Under the pieces are notes generated by a model, which saw nothing but the letters and a program-made list of their open reading frames with translations, was not told the origin of the DNA and did not search any database. DNA of 7,930 bases from JBEKHI01 sp050012355 (lineage in GTDB: Bacteria > Actinomycetota > Actinomycetes > Streptosporangiales > Streptosporangiaceae): positions 1 through 7,930 of the forward strand of contig JBEKHI010000384.1 in the NCBI GenBank assembly GCA_050012355.1, written 5' to 3'. Made by a program: the position numbers and the translations under genes. Of the stretch, positions 5,979 through 7,930 are shown in pieces; positions within the stretch are counted from its first letter, which is position 1, and each line of letters begins with the position of its first letter.

Positions 5979-5984
5979 TGCCAG

Positions 5985-6449
5985 GTGGCCGAGCTCCCGT
6001 CGCTCCCAGAAGGAATTCTGCTGGGCTACTTCATCGCCTCGGACGACGTCGAGCGCTCTCGGCGCTTCTACACCGAAGTACTCGGCGGCCGGGTGCTCTT
6101 CTCCGGAACGCCGACCGTTGTCGCGCTATCCAACAGCTGGATCGTCATCAATGCCGGCGGAGGGCCGACCGATGACAAGCCGACGGTCACCCTGGAGACG
6201 CCGCCTGATCCGGACCGGATCAGCAGCTTCCTCAATTTCCGGGTCAAGGACATCGAGGCCGTGTACGCCGAGTGGAGTGCCCGCGGTGCTCAATTCCTGA
6301 CGCCGCCGAAACGGCACCAGTACGAGACCCGCTGCTACATCCGCGATCCCGACGGTTACCTGATCGAAGTGGGGCAAACCACGAACCCAGCGGGAGACTG
6401 GTCGCCCGCTCACTGGGCATCGGGTACGTCCGCCGAGGAGACTGGGTAA
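5985..6449 (+). CDS. VOC-superfamily (glyoxalase/dioxygenase fold) protein
   Basis: The 154-residue product has the two beta-alpha-beta-beta-beta modules of the VOC fold. Module one runs from LGYFIASDDVERSRRFYTEV (about 13-32) through LGGRV and VALSNSWIVIN; module two from FLNFRVKDIEAVYAEWSARG (about 82-101) to YIRDPDGYLIEVGQT (118-132). The RDPDG-L-E signature and Glu128 are in place. The first metal-ligand position, usually His in the first strand, is Tyr/Phe here, and the start of module two has Asn/Phe instead of His. So metal-dependent glyoxalase I or extradiol activity is doubtful; a ligand-binding or resistance-type role is possible. The GTG start is fixed by GGAGG. It is transcribed away from the hydrolase fragment and its last 40 bases overlap the convergent FMN-protein gene. 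Substrate unknown. Confidence 0.87.
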   Translation: MAELPSLPEGILLGYFIASDDVERSRRFYTEVLGGRVLFSGTPTVVALSNSWIVINAGGGPTDDKPTVTLETPPDPDRISSFLNFRVKDIEAVYAEWSARGAQFLTPPKRHQYETRCYIRDPDGYLIEVGQTTNPAGDWSPAHWASGTSAEETG

Positions 6450-7384
6450 AGGCCGCGTAAACCTGTCGAGGTGGGGTCGGCTTGCTGGCGAGTGTCGGCG
6501 CCGCGGCCATGGACTGGGTGATCGGCGGCGATGTGGACCTCGCATGATCTGGTGCGGGCGACGTAGAGCCGCAGGGCACCGCCCCGCAGGTCGTCGAGGG
6601 TGAGCCGTCGTGCGCCGGCTGTGGTCCTGAATGCTTCGGGGCAGACGGCGTCCAGTTCGTCGTCGGGTACCGCTGTGGCGGTGGCCGTGATGTAGACGGC
6701 CTCGCCGTCGCCGGCGGGCGCGGTGGAGTCGAAGATCACGATCTCGGCGCCGGGGCGCTCTGCCAGGTTGCGCGAGTGCTGGGCCTGGGGTGAGGAGACC
6801 CAGTAGAAGTCCGAGTACCGTGCGGGGGTGTAGTACACCGGCGACAGTCGCGGTCGGCCGCCGGGATCGGTCGTGGCCAGCGTCATGTAGTGGTTGGCGT
6901 CGATTACCCGCCGCGCCATCGCGTTGAGGCCGGGCCGGGACGTGCCCGGGCTCCTGCGGTAGGTGATCGCGAGGTCGTCCTCCCAGGTGGACCCGTCACG
7001 AGACAGCTGGCCCTGCCCGGTGATCGTGTCGCCATCCTCGCTGAGGACGCCGGTGAATCGCTGGCTGAACCCGGGTACGCCGTTCCAGAATCGCCACGTG
7101 CTGGCAGTGATGCCGGCCGCGAATACCCGGTGCACGCCGCGGGGGTCGAAGTAATGCATGGATGGCTTCCCGTCGATGATCCCGGTGACCGCGATCGCAT
7201 CGGGAATCTCTGGATGGTCGTGGTGCGAGCGCCAGATCAGGAACCGCTGGTCCTCTAGCCACTCGAACGTGGCCTGTCCGGTTATGACGGTGCCGGGGAG
7301 GGCCGGATGAGTGGCCTCGGTCGCCCACGTGCCGGCCAGCCGCTGCCATCCCTGAAGTCCGGGGTGCTGTGCCGGTGGCCGCAT
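6410..7384 (-). CDS. Two-domain protein: lipocalin-like (DUF1579-type) plus PNPOx-like FMN domain
   Basis: With the ATG at 7384 the product is 324 residues. Residues ~8-143 form a beta-rich domain: GWQRLAGTWATEATHPALPG, FEWLEDQRFLIWRSHHDHPE, MHYFDPRGVHRVF, GFSQRFTGVLSEDGDTI and a closing ITYRR. This is the wording of a stand-alone actinobacterial protein family related to DUF1579. Residues ~152-290 read ARRVIDANHYMTLATTDPGG, SPVYYTPARYSDFYWVSSPQ, HSRNLAERP and IVIFDSTAPAGDGEAVYITA, the split-barrel pyridoxamine 5'-phosphate oxidase family, which binds FMN or F420 and reduces or oxidises small molecules. The final ~35 residues are hydrophilic and probably disordered. Start choice: GGAGG stands five bases before this ATG, whereas an ATG four codons earlier (7396) has no such site. 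It lies downstream of a MarR gene on the same strand. Function of the pair of domains is unknown. Confidence 0.86.
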   Translation of the reverse strand: MRPPAQHPGLQGWQRLAGTWATEATHPALPGTVITGQATFEWLEDQRFLIWRSHHDHPEIPDAIAVTGIIDGKPSMHYFDPRGVHRVFAAGITASTWRFWNGVPGFSQRFTGVLSEDGDTITGQGQLSRDGSTWEDDLAITYRRSPGTSRPGLNAMARRVIDANHYMTLATTDPGGRPRLSPVYYTPARYSDFYWVSSPQAQHSRNLAERPGAEIVIFDSTAPAGDGEAVYITATATAVPDDELDAVCPEAFRTTAGARRLTLDDLRGGALRLYVARTRSCEVHIAADHPVHGRGADTRQQADPTSTGLRGLYPVSSADVPDAQ

Positions 7385-7499
7385 CGCATCCTCCATCTGT
7401 GATCAGGTGCTTGATAGGTAGACCTGGCACTCGCCGGGAAATCATCTGATGGGAATGAGCCGCACGGAAATCAAGAATAAACAGACAGGCCTAAATCCG
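7385..7499 (-). promoter_or_regulatory. Upstream region of the two-domain gene, AT-richer
   Basis: These 115 bp separate the MarR gene from the two-domain gene and are visibly richer in A and T than their surroundings (for example AAATCAAGAATAAACAGACA at 7468-7487), so a promoter is plausible. A GGAGG at 7390-7394 region on the minus strand serves the start at 7384. A 10-bp sequence GGGAAATCAT (7436-7445) is repeated in inverted form at 7882-7891, across the MarR start codon. I cannot fix a -10/-35 pair with confidence. Confidence 0.4.
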
Positions 7500-7883
7500 T
7501 TACTCAACGGGCGTCAGCTGTTCGAGAAGGTCCCGGAGCCTGGCGAGGTCGGCTGCCGGCATGTCGCTTAGCGGGGATGGCGGGCGGGCGATGATGTCCT
7601 GCGCTGTCTTCACGGCCTCACGGCCGCGGGCGGTCAGCTCCACCGGTTTGCGCCTGCGGTCGTGATCGTCTTGCGTACGCGCGAGCAGCCCGAGAGCCTG
7701 CAGTTCGTTCGCGATGATCGTGGCGTAGGGCGGGTCGATGCCGATTCGCTGCGCGAGTTCGGCCAAGGTCAACGGCCCGTCGGCCAGGCTCAAGAGGGCC
7801 TTGACCCGGCCGGTGCCGCGGCCGAGGGCGAGTGCCTGGCGTAGCTCGTCGGCCGGGTCATAACGGTGGACGAAGTCGGACAT
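7500..7883 (-). CDS. MarR-family transcriptional regulator
   Basis: This 127-residue protein is a compact winged helix-turn-helix regulator. Helix 1 is about 12-34 (LRQALALGRGTGRVKALLSL), followed by LTLAELAQRIGIDPPYATII as the helix-turn-helix (38-57), NELQALGLLAR, the wing with DDHDRRRKPVELTARG (72-87), and a C-terminal dimerisation helix (about 108-122). It is slightly shorter than the usual 140-150 residues, missing part of the N-terminal dimer helix. The ATG at 7881-7883 has only a weak GGGA upstream. A perfect 16-bp palindrome lies 13 bases before the start, suggesting autorepression. The downstream FMN-type gene on the same strand is a likely target or operon partner; MarR proteins commonly sense aromatic or oxidising compounds. 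Confidence 0.9.
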   Translation of the reverse strand: MSDFVHRYDPADELRQALALGRGTGRVKALLSLADGPLTLAELAQRIGIDPPYATIIANELQALGLLARTQDDHDRRRKPVELTARGREAVKTAQDIIARPPSPLSDMPAADLARLRDLLEQLTPVE

Positions 7884-7895
7884 GATTTCCCAGAT

Positions 7896-7911
7896 CGATC
7901 TCGCGAGATCG
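7896..7911. promoter_or_regulatory. Perfect 16-bp palindrome upstream of marR
   Basis: CGATCTCGCGAGATCG is fully self-complementary. It lies 12 bases before the MarR start codon, where a MarR dimer would block transcription or initiation of its own gene. Its length fits the usual 15-20 bp MarR operator. Not found again in the window. Confidence 0.55.
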
Positions 7912-7930
7912 GGGGAGGGGGGCTGGGTCG

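Noticed and set aside
5958..5984. Longer start (GTG at 5958) for the VOC gene
   Set aside because: The GTG at 5985 has GGAGG at ideal spacing and begins where the family-like sequence begins.
1..7930. Search for a defence system, CRISPR array, toxin-antitoxin pair, biosynthetic core genes or tRNA/attachment site
   Set aside because: No nuclease, helicase, reverse transcriptase, regular spaced repeat, synthase domain, or tRNA-like fold could be recognised. The genes are transporters, regulators and small redox-type proteins.

Overview
The window is high-GC DNA with GTG and TTG start codons, many TetR/MarR regulators, an MMPL exporter and hydrolase and ATPase remnants of a kind common in Streptosporangiales, Thermomonosporaceae and Streptomyces. 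A soil actinomycete chromosome is the best guess. The order cannot be fixed from the sequence alone. No RNA gene, CRISPR array, transposase or intact integrase is visible.

Layout: (1) 1-366: the C-terminal end of an SDR-type oxidoreductase cut by the window edge, overlapped by a 57-codon reading frame too short to be confident of. (2) 367-3302: a divergent pair, an MMPL/RND-type membrane transporter (minus) and a TetR regulator (plus). They share a 143-bp promoter region with two adjacent palindromes. This is a classic self-regulated efflux or lipid-export module. (3) 3303-3733: about 430 bp without an intact gene, holding what look like broken pieces of an anti-sigma-type ATPase gene and of a recombinase-associated gene. 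(4) 3734-5162: a second TetR gene (minus) followed by a classical SDR dehydrogenase (minus). Strong palindromes lie in front of each gene. They share the core CGTCTCG and resemble the palindrome in front of the MMPL/TetR pair. (5) 5143-5910: a fragment of an SGNH/GDSL-hydrolase-like gene, apparently missing both ends, whose homology stops right at the TetR operator. (6) 5985-6449: a VOC (glyoxalase-fold) protein. (7) 6410-7384: a two-domain protein, a lipocalin-like domain joined to a pyridoxamine-5'-phosphate-oxidase-like FMN domain. Its 3' end overlaps the VOC gene in convergent orientation. (8) 7500-7883: a MarR regulator with a perfect 16-bp palindrome just upstream, probably controlling itself and perhaps the two-domain gene downstream.

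How the parts work together: three small regulator-plus-effector units (TetR/MMPL, TetR/SDR, MarR/FMN protein) sit side by side, separated by decayed gene pieces. This looks like an accessory, rearrangement-prone region dealing with small-molecule or xenobiotic response. I did not find convincing evidence of a wholly new system. The most distinctive features are the related operators of the two TetR modules, the exact 13-bp repeat flanking the second tetR, and the unusual domain fusion.
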